Under the pieces are notes generated by a model that worked only from the letters and a program-made list of their open reading frames with translations, ran no database searches and was not told the DNA's origin. Positions 27,361 through 37,388 of a stretch of DNA of 64,000 nt are shown one piece after another. A program made the position numbers and the translations under genes. How positions within the stretch are numbered: the first letter of the stretch is position 1; every line of letters starts with the position of its first letter. Source of the DNA: Corynebacterium pseudotuberculosis (GTDB taxonomy: Bacteria > Actinomycetota > Actinomycetes > Mycobacteriales > Mycobacteriaceae); assembly GCF_002155265.1 (NCBI RefSeq), contig NZ_CP021251.1, positions 1,674,001-1,738,000 on the forward strand, in the 5' to 3' direction.

Positions 27361-27594
27361 ATGCGAGGGCGAACAATCGCAGGAATCCTCTGCGAAATTG
27401 TGAGTGGAATTATGCTCATTGGTGCATGGTGGTTCAAAAAAGCTACTGCGCACGACCTCACCGAAAATAACGGCCCTATGGTGTTATGCCTAGGGGCGTT
27501 ATTTTTTGCGGTATCTGGTGTTGTGCTTTTAGTCGCGGGGCGTCTAAGAAAACGCCGCCGACTAGGCATGATTACTACTATTGACTATGAGTAA
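27361..27594 (+). CDS. Small two-helix membrane protein, unknown
   Basis: The 77-residue protein has two hydrophobic segments (IAGILCEIVSGIMLIGAWWF and MVLCLGALFFAVSGVVLLVAG) followed by a basic stretch RLRKRRR, so both ends probably lie inside the cell. The ATG at 27361 has AAAGGA 8 bases before it; an ATG at 27343 does not. No family recognised. It is convergent with pyrD, with 27 bases between the stops. Confidence 0.6.
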   Translation: MRGRTIAGILCEIVSGIMLIGAWWFKKATAHDLTENNGPMVLCLGALFFAVSGVVLLVAGRLRKRRRLGMITTIDYE

Positions 27595-27621
27595 CTCAAT
27601 AACTAGGACTGCGCCGTAATT

Positions 27622-28734
27622 TTAATCGAGAGTCCAGGGGAGTTCTGAGCCAACGGCTTCAGCAATATTGTTTAATCCGTGCGCGCGCAATTGAGCAGCT
27701 ACTCCAAGATGTATATCCCTGATCCAATCGGGTCCACCATAAATAAGACCAGTATAGCCTTGCAATAGGGTTGCCCCTGCGGCAATCCTTTCCCAGGCTT
27801 GTTGCGGTGTTGATATCCCACCCACGCCGATTAGTACTAGGTCTTTTCCAACTCGACCATAGAGCTGGCGGAGCACCTCCAATGAGCGCTCTGCCAGAGG
27901 CGCGCCAGAAATACCGCCAGCTCCCATATCTTCAACATCCCGCAGGGGAGTAGCAAGCCCCTCTCTAGTAATTGTAGTGTTCGTTGCTACGATTCCATCG
28001 AGTCCTAGCTCAACAGCAAGATCTGCAACAGCGTCTATATCATCGGCATCTAAATCTGGAGCAATTTTAACGAGCACGGGGGTCGAAGTCGTTTCTTGTA
28101 CTGCCTTTAAAATAGGGCGAAGCGAATCGACCGCCTGCAGATCTCTTAGCCCCGGCGTATTAGGGGATGACACATTGACTACAAGGTAGTCTGCAAGATC
28201 ACCTAGCAAGGATGCAGACCTGCGGTAATCGTCTACCGCTTTTTCTGGCGGAACCACCTTAGTCTTACCAATATTAATGCCGATAACGTCTTCAGAAGTG
28301 CGCCGACGCAAATTGCCGGCTACCTGAGCAGCTCCCGAATTATTAAATCCCATGCGGTTGAGGATGGCTTTGTCCGAAGGAAGCCGGAAAAGTCTCGGGG
28401 TAGGATTTCCTGGCTGGGGAGAAGCGGTCACAGTTCCCAACTCTGCGTACCCAAATCCTACTGCCGCCCATGCATCGGGAGCATCTCCGTCTTTGTCAAA
28501 CCCCGCAGCAAGTCCTAATGGTCGGGGGAACACCGTGCCAAAAACTTCTTGCGACAATATCGGGTCATCAACAGCCACGACTTTACCAAGAGCTGTGTTA
28601 ATAGGTCCTGCTACCTGTAGAACATTCATTCCCTTGCTGATGATGCCGTGGATGCGCTCAGGAGACATCGTAAACATTCCTTTGAGCGCGAGATTGTACA
28701 TTTTCGTACGGAGTGGATGCTGAGGGATCGACAT
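27622..28734 (-). CDS. pyrD: Dihydroorotate dehydrogenase (quinone), class 2
   Basis: The 370-residue enzyme oxidises dihydroorotate to orotate in pyrimidine synthesis and passes electrons to quinone. The N-terminal helical extension (about 1-50) marks the membrane-associated class 2. Key parts are [12 protein letters not shown], the base [14 protein letters not shown] with the class 2 catalytic Ser, [11 protein letters not shown], and GVGGI for FMN phosphate. It lies 41 bases downstream of the lipoprotein gene in the same direction, as in the Rv2138-Rv2139 pair. Confidence 0.96.
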   Translation of the reverse strand: MSIPQHPLRTKMYNLALKGMFTMSPERIHGIISKGMNVLQVAGPINTALGKVVAVDDPILSQEVFGTVFPRPLGLAAGFDKDGDAPDAWAAVGFGYAELGTVTASPQPGNPTPRLFRLPSDKAILNRMGFNNSGAAQVAGNLRRRTSEDVIGINIGKTKVVPPEKAVDDYRRSASLLGDLADYLVVNVSSPNTPGLRDLQAVDSLRPILKAVQETTSTPVLVKIAPDLDADDIDAVADLAVELGLDGIVATNTTITREGLATPLRDVEDMGAGGISGAPLAERSLEVLRQLYGRVGKDLVLIGVGGISTPQQAWERIAAGATLLQGYTGLIYGGPDWIRDIHLGVAAQLRAHGLNNIAEAVGSELPWTLD

Positions 28735-28775
28735 GGATCAAATGAGCTTTCTTTTGGTCAAGAGGAATGAGGATT

Positions 28776-29798
28776 TTAGGGTGCGATAATTTGGAGGCCA
28801 TCGCCAGTGGCCGAACCTGCAATCACGGTAGCGTCATCAAGTACCACCACTGAGTGTACGTCTGCCACGGAAGAATAATGACGCTTGGGCTCCGCAGTTC
28901 CGCTCGAAAGACTGTACGCAGTCAATTTATTATCGGAAGTTGTACTCACCCAGGCTTGCTGATTCTTTTTGTCCCATGCTACTGCCCACGGGCTTGCCCC
29001 TACGGGAGAGGATTGATGAAGCCTAATCACGTCTTCTGCGCCATAAACCATCAGCTGGCCGCCAACGGTGTCAGATGCTAAAAGAATTGACTGTTCAGCA
29101 GGGGAAATTTGCCCCACCCCACGCCCCACACGCAACAAAGCACCGCTTTTCCCCTCTGCCCAATGAATATCTTGGATAACAGTATGTTCGTTATTAACGC
29201 GAGCTACAGCATCAGGGTGTCCATCTACCGGTATGGCAACGATTTGATTAGTAATAAATTCCGTCTTGATGCTCTGAGGATCTTCACCGTTACGATATAC
29301 TCTCAAGCTTGCCGTAGCTGAGTCACCCGCAATAATCTCGCCGCTCGTCGTTTTGACTGCAGCCGTCGCGGGGTCGCCTGTGACCACATCATGCTTATCA
29401 GGGGTAAGGGCGTCTACAACGTGTACGCCATTGGGACACGAGAGGATAAATTCCCGGTCGGTTGCGGTGAGAGCTCCGCAACTGTCTTGCACATCAATTC
29501 TTTTTTGGGTTCCATCATAAAAATTTTTGATGGAACCCAAATGAAGCACAGTTTTTTCTCTCACAGCAAGAATATTTCCAGCTTTTTGCATCCCCAAAAT
29601 GGCCGCAAACGGAAGAACCTGTCCTGATGGGGAGGAAGAAGCCGGCGACTTCTGTGGAGTCGCATTTCCTTGCACTCCAGCATTTTCTTGCGGATCAGGG
29701 CCATTTTCTTTAGTGCAAGCAGCAAGGCTTAAAGATAATACGACCAGCCCCGCGATCGCAGCTCTTCGAACTCCCGACATGCTCTGTGCGTTTCTCAC
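28776..29798 (-). CDS. LppL-like lipoprotein with beta-propeller-like repeats
   Basis: The 340-residue protein has a lipoprotein signal peptide with lipobox LAAC (Cys28), then a Pro/Ser/Gln-rich linker. The soluble domain has recurring strands such as ILAVREKTVLHLG, VYGAEDVIRLHQ and DDATVIAGSATGDG, suggesting a beta-propeller. It is predicted to be anchored on the outer face of the membrane. The position next to pyrD and near uppP matches M. tuberculosis lppL. The function is unknown. The GTG at 29798 is chosen because AGGG (also a possible -10, TAGGGT) precedes it; ATG at 29780 is an alternative. Confidence 0.85.
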   Translation of the reverse strand: MRNAQSMSGVRRAAIAGLVVLSLSLAACTKENGPDPQENAGVQGNATPQKSPASSSPSGQVLPFAAILGMQKAGNILAVREKTVLHLGSIKNFYDGTQKRIDVQDSCGALTATDREFILSCPNGVHVVDALTPDKHDVVTGDPATAAVKTTSGEIIAGDSATASLRVYRNGEDPQSIKTEFITNQIVAIPVDGHPDAVARVNNEHTVIQDIHWAEGKSGALLRVGRGVGQISPAEQSILLASDTVGGQLMVYGAEDVIRLHQSSPVGASPWAVAWDKKNQQAWVSTTSDNKLTAYSLSSGTAEPKRHYSSVADVHSVVVLDDATVIAGSATGDGLQIIAP

Positions 29799-29903
29799 AC
29801 AGAATGACCCTACCAGTATGTAGCTCCTGATAACGCTATATGGTGCCGCATGATTTCCTCGTTTCTGTTTTTAGCAGAAAAGCACATGTTCAAGCAGATA
29901 TTC

Positions 29904-30803
29904 CTATAGAGTCACGTCATCAAAAGCCTTGGCAATCGTACGAGGAATAGTCACGTCCGCGCTAGTGATAAGTTCTTGACAATGATGCCTTGTCCGGGGA
30001 GTAGCAATCATAGCGCTAATGCCTGGCTGGCTCAGCACCCACGAGGCTGCTGTGATAGCTGTGGAGATTCCTAGTCCCTCAGCGGCGGTCCTCAGGGCTT
30101 CGACTACTGCGTGACTTTCCGGGATCAAGCCATGAACATCTGCGTAGATTTCAGGAGAGGCCGCACGTGAGGTCTCTGGAATATTCCTGCGGTATTGGCC
30201 GCTTAACACTCCTTGAGCTAAAGGCGCACCGGCGATAACTCCGACGCCTAGGTATTGCGCAGCCGGCAATAGATCGGTCTCAATAGAGCGTTGTAATAAA
30301 TTATAAGGAGCCTGTGCAGAGATAATGTCGCGGTGACGCGTTATCGTAAGCTGCCAGCCGCTATAACCTCGCACACCGGCATACCGCACTTTACCTACTT
30401 GGATCATATGTGCAAGAGTGTCAGCGACTTCATCAGGCGGCGTATGCGGATCCCAGTAACCTACATTCCACAGGTCTATATAGTCAGTGTTTAAACGTTG
30501 CAGAGTGGTGTCTAATTGGTGCAACAGGTTACGCCTCGAGCAATCTACCCGTTGCCCAAAAGGCGCCGCAGGATTTACTCCGCTGCTCACAGAGACAACA
30601 AACTCATGACGGTCCGAGACTAAGTGATGCGCAACGATATCTACTGCGTTAGGGGAGACGTCGATAAGCGTTCCTCCTGCTTCTCGGAAAGTCTTGAGTA
30701 TTCCTGCACTCTCAGATTCAGGAGTACTGCGTCCCCATGTTGTTGTACCGAGTCCTAAAGTAGATACTCTTAATCCGCTTGAACCGACTGTTGCTTCTCT
30801 CAC
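29904..30803 (-). CDS. Aldo/keto reductase family protein lacking catalytic residues
   Basis: The fold is clearly AKR: GLGTTTWGRSTPESE, NTDYIDLWNVGYWDP, VGKVRYAGVRGYSGWQ and SIETDLLPAAQYLGVGVIAGAPLAQGVLSG. However, the expected Tyr of DTAxxYG is Ala (IDVSPNAV), the Lys of IATK is Ser (VVSVSSG), and the His of xxLH is Gly (WNVGYWDP). Only the Asp remains. It may be a binding or structural protein rather than an oxidoreductase. The GTG at 30803 has TACTGT 7 bases upstream, giving a leaderless start. It diverges from uppP with 30 bases between the starts. Confidence 0.85.
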   Translation of the reverse strand: MREATVGSSGLRVSTLGLGTTTWGRSTPESESAGILKTFREAGGTLIDVSPNAVDIVAHHLVSDRHEFVVSVSSGVNPAAPFGQRVDCSRRNLLHQLDTTLQRLNTDYIDLWNVGYWDPHTPPDEVADTLAHMIQVGKVRYAGVRGYSGWQLTITRHRDIISAQAPYNLLQRSIETDLLPAAQYLGVGVIAGAPLAQGVLSGQYRRNIPETSRAASPEIYADVHGLIPESHAVVEALRTAAEGLGISTAITAASWVLSQPGISAMIATPRTRHHCQELITSADVTIPRTIAKAFDDVTL

Positions 30804-30810
30804 GATGTCC

Positions 30811-30825
30811 ACAGTAGAGTACGGT
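30811..30825. promoter_or_regulatory. Back-to-back -10 elements of the AKR gene and uppP
   Basis: On the minus strand TACTGT (30816-30811) ends 7 bases before the AKR GTG. On the plus strand TACGGT (30820-30825) ends 8 bases before the uppP GTG. The two promoters sit within 15 bases of each other, so polymerase binding for one gene should exclude the other. Both mRNAs would be leaderless. Confidence 0.5.
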
Positions 30826-30833
30826 GAATCTTT

Positions 30834-31721
30834 GTGACTGAATCGATCATCCTTGCCGACAGCATGTCGACGGTTTCTGCAGCTTCCGCAGACCAATTAT
30901 CTTGGGCACAGACTATTGTTTTATCGATTGTCCAGGGACTTACTGAGTTCTTGCCGATCAGCTCTTCTGGCCACCTGCGGATTATCTCTCAACTTTTTTG
31001 GGGGGAGGACGCTGGGGCAAGTTTTACTGCGGTAGTCCAATTGGGAACAGAGCTTGCGGTGCTTGTGTATTTTGCTAAAGACATTACAAAGATTGTCACT
31101 GGTTGGTTCAAAGGCTTGTTCAATAAGGACGCACGCGATTTTGACTATCGCATGGGCTGGATGGTGATCGTAGGTACCCTTCCTGTGGTCATCATTGGTG
31201 TTTTGGCGAAAGATCTCATCCGTGATACATTCCGTAATCTTTGGATCACAGCAACCGTACTTATACTCTTTTCTTTCGTTTTTATTGCAGCAGAAAAATT
31301 CGGGTCGAAAAAACGCAACTTTGAAGAATTAACTATGAAAGACGCCATAATCATGGGTCTTGCGCAGTGCCTTGCGTTGATTCCGGGAGTCTCGCGCTCC
31401 GGCGGAACGGTCTCTGCAGGTCTCTTTGTAGGCCTTGACCGCGAAGTAGCTACTCGCTTCAGCTTTTTATTGGCTATTCCTGCAGTATTGGGTTCCGGGT
31501 TGTTCTCACTTCCAGACGCCTTTGCCCCGGATGCTGGCCAAGCTGCGTCAGGAATGCAGCTACTAGTAGGAACCGGCATTGCCTTTGTGTTGGGATATGC
31601 CTCCATCGCGTGGCTACTTAAATTCGTGGGCAACCACTCATTTAGCTGGTTCGCAGCTTACCGCATCCCCCTTGGATTATTAGTCATGGGATTGCTTGCT
31701 ACTGGAGCCCTTACTGCCTAA
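30834..31721 (+). CDS. uppP: Undecaprenyl-diphosphatase
   Basis: The 295-residue membrane enzyme (formerly BacA) dephosphorylates undecaprenyl diphosphate so the lipid carrier can be reused in peptidoglycan and arabinogalactan synthesis. Both signature motifs are present: [11 protein letters not shown] near residue 38 and PGVSRSGGT near residue 185. About eight membrane helices are seen. The GTG at 30834 fits a leaderless start; the ATG at 30864 is a possible alternative. The position next to mshC follows the mycobacterial order. Confidence 0.96.
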   Translation: MTESIILADSMSTVSAASADQLSWAQTIVLSIVQGLTEFLPISSSGHLRIISQLFWGEDAGASFTAVVQLGTELAVLVYFAKDITKIVTGWFKGLFNKDARDFDYRMGWMVIVGTLPVVIIGVLAKDLIRDTFRNLWITATVLILFSFVFIAAEKFGSKKRNFEELTMKDAIIMGLAQCLALIPGVSRSGGTVSAGLFVGLDREVATRFSFLLAIPAVLGSGLFSLPDAFAPDAGQAASGMQLLVGTGIAFVLGYASIAWLLKFVGNHSFSWFAAYRIPLGLLVMGLLATGALTA

Positions 31722-31731
31722 ACAACCACGA

Positions 31732-31769
31732 AAGATCACGTGCCTGATATTTAACGGACACGTGATCTT
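31732..31769 (+). terminator. Terminator after uppP
   Basis: AAGATCACGTG (31732-31742) and CACGTGATCTT (31759-31769) form a perfect 11-base stem with a 16-base loop, followed by CTTCTT. It separates uppP from mshC. Confidence 0.7.
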
Positions 31770-31836
31770 CTTCTAAAAGTGCCTGAGGCAACACTGAGTT
31801 CGGCCAAGAACAGTAATAGCGGTTATTCTAGTTGCC

Positions 31837-33087
31837 ATGAAATCATGGCCCACACCAAAAATCCCAGCTGTGCCGGGAGAAAAAGTAGCGCTTTCTCTGT
31901 ACGACACAGCGGACCGAGTGATTAAGCCGGTGAACTGCAGTAATGGGGAAGTTGGTGTGTATGTATGCGGGATTACCCCTTATGATTCCACGCACCTAGG
32001 GCATGCAGCTACATACCTCGCGTTTGATTTAATTAACCGACAGCTTATCGACGCCGGCCATACCGTCCATTTTGTACAAAATATTACGGATGTAGACGAT
32101 CCCCTTTTCGAGCGCGCAGAACGTGACGGTGTGAGTTGGCGAGAGCTCGGAACTGATCAGATAAACCTTTTTCGTTCAGACATGGAAGCATTGTCCGTAA
32201 TCCCTCCTCGCGACTACGTAGGGGCAATGGAAGCCATCGATGAAGTCATCGAGATGGTCCAGGCTCTGCTGGATAACGGTTCCGCCTACATCGTCGATGT
32301 TGATCAATATCGCGATATCTACGCTTCGACCTCCGCAACGAGTCACTTTGGTTATGAGTCTAATTATTCACGCGACCTTATGGAGGAATTCTTTGCAGAA
32401 AGAGGCGGCGATCCTGAGCGCCCCGGGAAAAAAGATCCCCTTGATGCCTTAATCTGGCGATCTGCACGTAAAGGTGAACCTTCATGGGACGCACCTTTTG
32501 GAGCAGGGCGCCCTGGATGGCATATAGAATGCTCAGCGATTGCTACGAACAGACTCGGAAACAATTTTGCAATACAAGGCGGGGGTTCCGATCTAATTTT
32601 TCCGCACCATGAATTTTCTGCTGCGCATGCGGAAGCAGCACACCACGTGCATAGGATGGCCAACCATTACGTGCATGCTGGAATGATCGCCTTAGACGGC
32701 GTCAAGATGAGCAAGTCTTTAGGAAATCTCGTCTTTGTATCTCAGCTCACAGCTGACGGACACCATCCTTCCGCTATCCGTCTTGGCCTCTATTCAGGCC
32801 ACTATCGGTCTCCACGCGAATGGTCAGAAAAAATTCTTTCTGATGCAGAAAAGCGCCGAGAGCTATGGATTAATGCTGCTGACACAGCAACAGATTTACA
32901 AGCAGCTCAAAATCTAGTGGCTAGCATCAGATTCTATCTATCTCAAGATCTTGATACCCCTAAAGCGCTTGCGGCTGTGGATGCATGGGCAAAAGCAATA
33001 GAAAAAAATGAATCTTCACGCGAACGAGCAGCAGCCGGGGATCTGGTGGCCTGCGCCTTAGACGCTCTTTTAGGCATAAAAATTTAA
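31837..33087 (+). CDS. mshC: Cysteine:1D-myo-inositol 2-amino-2-deoxy-glucopyranoside ligase
   Basis: The 416-residue enzyme joins cysteine to GlcN-inositol, the third step of mycothiol synthesis. It is built like a class I cysteinyl-tRNA synthetase: [18 protein letters not shown] holds the Zn-binding Cys and the HIGH-like motif, [13 protein letters not shown] and [13 protein letters not shown] carry further Zn ligands, and KMSKSLGN binds ATP. It is shorter than CysS because the tRNA-binding end is missing, as in MshC. TATTCT at 31824-31829, with no ribosome-binding site, points to a leaderless mRNA. Confidence 0.95.
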   Translation: MKSWPTPKIPAVPGEKVALSLYDTADRVIKPVNCSNGEVGVYVCGITPYDSTHLGHAATYLAFDLINRQLIDAGHTVHFVQNITDVDDPLFERAERDGVSWRELGTDQINLFRSDMEALSVIPPRDYVGAMEAIDEVIEMVQALLDNGSAYIVDVDQYRDIYASTSATSHFGYESNYSRDLMEEFFAERGGDPERPGKKDPLDALIWRSARKGEPSWDAPFGAGRPGWHIECSAIATNRLGNNFAIQGGGSDLIFPHHEFSAAHAEAAHHVHRMANHYVHAGMIALDGVKMSKSLGNLVFVSQLTADGHHPSAIRLGLYSGHYRSPREWSEKILSDAEKRRELWINAADTATDLQAAQNLVASIRFYLSQDLDTPKALAAVDAWAKAIEKNESSRERAAAGDLVACALDALLGIKI

Positions 33088-33153
33088 TTCTTGTTCAGAA
33101 GCAACTTTGAATAGCAAGAATAAACATGTGATGAGTTAAGACAATGGGGAAGA

Positions 33154-33594
33154 ATGATGTCACGATTTCAATGTGAGGATAATATTGCTGAATTCATTTC
33201 AGATCTCCGTGATTTCGCCACCGGCAGTTACCTGCAAAAAGACGAATTAGAGTGGTGGGAGCCACCATTTGAGGTAAGCGCAGTATCTAAGATTGATACG
33301 CTTCTTCAAAATTTTGTCCAATCACTTATTTCTCTGTCTCAACACAGCGATAACAGCTCTGAGAATGCCGCTGCATCTCTTAAATATTTAGACTTTGTAG
33401 CACGCGTTGGTGCGTTATTCACTAGCATCGATGCCGTAAATCATTCCTACGGATACGCAGTCATAGAGGCAGAGGAATCTGCCGATCTTCAGCAGATCAT
33501 TAAAAAAGCCGCGGAGGAAATTGGATTGAGCGCTGAAGAAATCGCAGATTTGCCTACGTACGAAGAAACTATTGAGCTGGAAGATGAAGATTAG
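33154..33594 (+). CDS. Hypothetical acidic protein
   Basis: The 146-residue acidic protein begins MMSRFQCEDNIAEFISDLRDF and ends with a strongly acidic tail (YEETIELEDED). It is mostly helical by eye, with no membrane segment or motif that I recognise. The start has GGGGAAG just before it. It lies alone between mshC and metH. Unknown function. Regular codon usage and a good start site support it being real. Confidence 0.65.
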   Translation: MMSRFQCEDNIAEFISDLRDFATGSYLQKDELEWWEPPFEVSAVSKIDTLLQNFVQSLISLSQHSDNSSENAAASLKYLDFVARVGALFTSIDAVNHSYGYAVIEAEESADLQQIIKKAAEEIGLSAEEIADLPTYEETIELEDED

Positions 33595-33682
33595 CCGATT
33601 AAGCGTAGGCTTCCGGAGTCTCTTTGTGAATATAAAACGTTGTCTTACTGCAAAATATTGACTCAGCTCACACAATACATAC

Positions 33683-33693
33683 TAAGCTGTCTA
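33683..33693 (+). promoter_or_regulatory. metH promoter -10, overlapping a McbR half-site
   Basis: TTGACT (33658-33663) could be the -35 and TAAGCT (33683-33688) the -10, with ATG 9 bases later, so the metH mRNA would be leaderless. GTCTA at 33689-33693 is one half of the McbR box, with CATAC instead of TAGAC on the other side (3 of 5). It is a weak site, relevant only because metH is a methionine gene. Confidence 0.3.
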
Positions 33694-33697
33694 GTCA

Positions 33698-36600
33698 ATG
33701 ACTACAGCAAACATAACTTTTCAAACAGATTTCCTTGATGCAATGAAAGACCGTGTTCTCATTGGTGACGGCGCCATGGGAACACAACTACAAGCATTTG
33801 ATCTTGACGTGGATAAAGACTTCCTTGGGTTGGAAGGCTGCAATGAGATCCTTAATATCACGCGTCCAGACGTAGTGGCTCAGATTCATCGTTCATATTT
33901 TGAAGCTGGCGCTGACCTTGTTGAAACGAATACGTTTGGCTGTAACCTCCCCAATCTAGCCGATTATGGAATTGCGGAAAGGTGCCGTGAGCTTGCTTAT
34001 CAGGGTGTTCATATAGCCCGCACTGTTGCCGACGAACTTGGTCCGGGCCGTGATGGGCTCCGCCGTTTTGTTCTTGGCTCTATGGGGCCAGGAACAAAAC
34101 TTCCGTCCCTTGGACACGCGTCTTTTGAAGAGCTGCGTGAGTACTACAGCGAAGCTGCCGTAGGGATGATTGAAGGCGGAGCCGACGCTATTCTCATTGA
34201 GACCGCCCAAGACCTGCTTCAGGTTAAAGCTGCCATTCATGGCTGTCAGCATGCATTTGAAATAGTAGGGATCAAGCTCCCTCTCGTGTGTCATGTGACA
34301 GTCGAGACCACAGGAACTATGCTCCTAGGCTCCGAAATAGGGGCCGCGCTCACCGCCCTTGAACCGCTAGGGATAGATATGATCGGCCTCAACTGTGCGA
34401 CTGGCCCCGATGAAATGAGTGAGCATCTCCGCTTTCTTTCTCAGAATGCAGGTATCCCGGTTTCCGTGATGCCCAATGCAGGGCTTCCCGTGCTCGGTAA
34501 AAACGGTGCTGAATATCCGCTTTCCGCTCATGAGCTAGCAGCTGCACTCAGAGGCTTTGTCAATGATTATGGACTCAGCATGGTTGGCGGATGTTGTGGT
34601 ACCACTCCGTCTCATATCTCAGCAGTTCGAGACGCTATTGTTGGAACATCCAACGCTACTGCAGCGCATCAAGCACGCCGAAGCCCAACAGTCGGGGATG
34701 CCGTATCTTCTCTGTACACCAGCGTGAACCTTACTCAAGATACCGGTATTACGATGATCGGAGAACGCACCAACGCGAATGGTTCTAAAGCATTCCGCGA
34801 AGCGATGTTGGCAGAGGATTGGGAAACCTGCATCGACATCGCTAAGCAACAAACTCGCGACGGCGCACACATGCTTGACCTATGCGTGGACTATGTAGGT
34901 CGGGATGGGCGTCAAGATATGGCTCAGTTAGCGTCGCTGCTTTCAACCAGTTCGACGCTCCCCATCATGATTGATTCAACAGAACCCGACGTTATTCAAG
35001 TTGGCCTTGAGCACTTAGGTGGTCGCTGCGCTGTTAACTCGGTTAATTTTGAAGATGGAGACGGACCCAAGTCCAGGTACCAACGCATTATGCGTTTGGT
35101 TAAGCAGCATGGAGCTGCGGTAGTAGCGCTTACTATCGACGAGGACGGGCAAGCACGCACCGCTGCTAAAAAAATTGCTATCGCGGAGCGACTTATTACA
35201 GACATTACTCAAACATGGGGTCTTGAAGAAGACGATATCATCGTAGATTGTCTCACTTTTCCTATTTCTACGGGGCAAGAAGAAACGCGTCGGGATGGTA
35301 TTGAGACTATCGAGGTTATTCGAGAACTAAAGAAACGCTATCCACGTATTCATACGACACTAGGGCTCTCTAATATCTCATTTGGCTTGAACCCTGCTGC
35401 CCGACAAGTTCTCAACTCAGTCTTCCTCAATGAATGCATCGGCGCTGGTCTTGATTCTGCTATTGCTCACAGCTCCAAGATTCTACCGATGAACAAGATA
35501 GATGAGGAGCAGCGTCGCGTAGCCCTGGACATGGTTTATGACAAACGCACAGCAGACTACGATCCTCTACAAGCTTTTATGCGGCTGTTTGAAGGCGTAT
35601 CCGCCAGCACTGCAAAGGACGCCCGAGCCGAAGCTTTAGCTGCTATGCCTCTTTTTGAACGCATCGCGCAGAGAGTCATAGATGGTGAAAAAACAGGTAT
35701 TGAAGCTGACCTAGATCAGGCCATGGCGGAAAAAGAGCCGCTACAGATCATCAATGAGGACCTGCTTGAAGGGATGAAGACTGTGGGGGAGCTTTTCGGC
35801 TCGGGGCAGATGCAGCTACCCTTCGTTCTTCAATCTGCAGAGACAATGAAGCATGCCGTTGCTTATCTTGAACAGTTCATGGAGGCTGAGGACGACACAG
35901 GCGGTAACGGAACTATTGTTATTGCCACGGTGAAAGGAGATGTTCACGATATAGGAAAAAACCTCGTAGATATCATTCTTTCCAACAACGGATTTAACGT
36001 GGTCAATATTGGTATAAAACAGCCTATTTCTAATATTCTAGATGCTGCTAAAAAGCATAACGCCGACGCTATTGGGATGTCGGGTTTGTTGGTTAAATCT
36101 ACCGTGATCATGAAAGAGAATCTGCAGGAAATGAACGCTGTAAAAGCTTCTCATTTTCCTGTCATCTTGGGTGGTGCTGCTTTGACCCGTGCGTACGTCG
36201 AAGATGATCTAACTGAAGTCTATGACGGCAACGTTTATTACGCTAAAGATGCGTTTGAATCTCTTCGCCTTATGCAAGAATTCATGGCGAGTATCAGGGG
36301 AGAAGGACTCGATCCTAATTCTCCCGATGCCATTAAGGCAGCACAAAAGAAAGCAGAGCGTAAGGCTCGAAAAGAACGCTCTAAGAAAATAGCAGCCGAG
36401 CGTAAAGCTAAAGCTGAGCCGGTAGCAGTTCCTGCTAGGTCCCAAGTATCGGAAACCTCTCCTATTACCACTCCGCCTTTCTGGGGGACACGAATTGTGA
36501 AGGGTTTGAACCTATCAGAGTACCTGCCACTACTCGATGAGCGTGCCCTGTTTATGGGGCGATGGGGGCTTAAAGCTACTCGCGGCGCAGCAGGCCCTTC

Positions 36601-37297
36601 CTACGAAGAGCTAGTAGAGACTGAGGGGCGACCGCGACTGCGCTACTGGATTGATCGGCTCAAAGCCGAAAAAGTTTTGGATCACGCAGCCGTAATTTAC
36701 GGGTATTTTCCTGCTGTTTCGGAAGGAAATGACGTCATATTACTGGAATCACCCGATCCTGAGGCTACCGAAATCGCTCGTTTTACGTTTCCTCGACAGC
36801 AGCGCAGTAAATTTCTGTGCATTGCCGACTTTATCCAGTCACGGACACGTTCTCTTGAGCAGGGAAGCGTAGACGTTTTCCCACTTCAGCTTGTGACTAT
36901 GGGGCAACCCATTGCGGACTTTGCCAATGAGCTTTTCGCTGCAGATAACTACCGCGACTATCTGGAGGTTCATGGAATCGGTGTGCAACTCACTGAGGCC
37001 ATGGCAGAGTACTGGCACGCTCGTGTCCGCGGTGAACTAACCTTTATCGATGGTTCTTCCGCGGGAGACAAAGATGCAAAAAATCTTCAGCGATTTTTTG
37101 ACCTAGATTATTTGGGAGCTCGCTATTCCTTTGGCTATGGCTCTTGCCCAAACCTGGAAGATCGAAAGACGCTAGTGCAATTGCTGGATGCTCAACGGAT
37201 TGGCGTTGAATTATCCGAGGAGCTCCAGCTCCACCCAGAGCAGTCAACAGATGCTTTTGTGCTCTATCACCCGGAAGCGAAGTATTTCAACGTTTAG
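33698..37297 (+). CDS. metH: Cobalamin-dependent methionine synthase
   Basis: The 1199-residue enzyme transfers methyl from 5-methyl-THF to homocysteine. Domains in order: homocysteine-binding (GAMGTQLQAF, Zn cysteines in GLNCATGP and GGCCGTTP), pterin-binding (IGERTNANGSKAFRE, LCVDYVGRDG), a cobalamin module with D748-V-H750-D-I-G753, and a C-terminal AdoMet reactivation domain (RYSFGYGSCPNLEDR). A Lys/Arg-rich linker lies around residues 880-910. No B12 riboswitch is visible in the short upstream gap. It depends on cobalamin, whose biosynthetic genes lie at the right end of the window. Confidence 0.97.
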   Translation: MTTANITFQTDFLDAMKDRVLIGDGAMGTQLQAFDLDVDKDFLGLEGCNEILNITRPDVVAQIHRSYFEAGADLVETNTFGCNLPNLADYGIAERCRELAYQGVHIARTVADELGPGRDGLRRFVLGSMGPGTKLPSLGHASFEELREYYSEAAVGMIEGGADAILIETAQDLLQVKAAIHGCQHAFEIVGIKLPLVCHVTVETTGTMLLGSEIGAALTALEPLGIDMIGLNCATGPDEMSEHLRFLSQNAGIPVSVMPNAGLPVLGKNGAEYPLSAHELAAALRGFVNDYGLSMVGGCCGTTPSHISAVRDAIVGTSNATAAHQARRSPTVGDAVSSLYTSVNLTQDTGITMIGERTNANGSKAFREAMLAEDWETCIDIAKQQTRDGAHMLDLCVDYVGRDGRQDMAQLASLLSTSSTLPIMIDSTEPDVIQVGLEHLGGRCAVNSVNFEDGDGPKSRYQRIMRLVKQHGAAVVALTIDEDGQARTAAKKIAIAERLITDITQTWGLEEDDIIVDCLTFPISTGQEETRRDGIETIEVIRELKKRYPRIHTTLGLSNISFGLNPAARQVLNSVFLNECIGAGLDSAIAHSSKILPMNKIDEEQRRVALDMVYDKRTADYDPLQAFMRLFEGVSASTAKDARAEALAAMPLFERIAQRVIDGEKTGIEADLDQAMAEKEPLQIINEDLLEGMKTVGELFGSGQMQLPFVLQSAETMKHAVAYLEQFMEAEDDTGGNGTIVIATVKGDVHDIGKNLVDIILSNNGFNVVNIGIKQPISNILDAAKKHNADAIGMSGLLVKSTVIMKENLQEMNAVKASHFPVILGGAALTRAYVEDDLTEVYDGNVYYAKDAFESLRLMQEFMASIRGEGLDPNSPDAIKAAQKKAERKARKERSKKIAAERKAKAEPVAVPARSQVSETSPITTPPFWGTRIVKGLNLSEYLPLLDERALFMGRWGLKATRGAAGPSYEELVETEGRPRLRYWIDRLKAEKVLDHAAVIYGYFPAVSEGNDVILLESPDPEATEIARFTFPRQQRSKFLCIADFIQSRTRSLEQGSVDVFPLQLVTMGQPIADFANELFAADNYRDYLEVHGIGVQLTEAMAEYWHARVRGELTFIDGSSAGDKDAKNLQRFFDLDYLGARYSFGYGSCPNLEDRKTLVQLLDAQRIGVELSEELQLHPEQSTDAFVLYHPEAKYFNV

Positions 37298-37388
37298 CTC
37301 CTAAGCCGCCTAGGAGAAGGGGCACGCGTAGGAGAGAACAAACCAGCTTATCGACGCAATCGGAGTTGTGCTAACTAGAATAATCCGT

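Noticed and set aside
33595..33697. Cobalamin riboswitch before metH
   Set aside because: The gap is too short and lacks the B12-box; the promoter appears leaderless.
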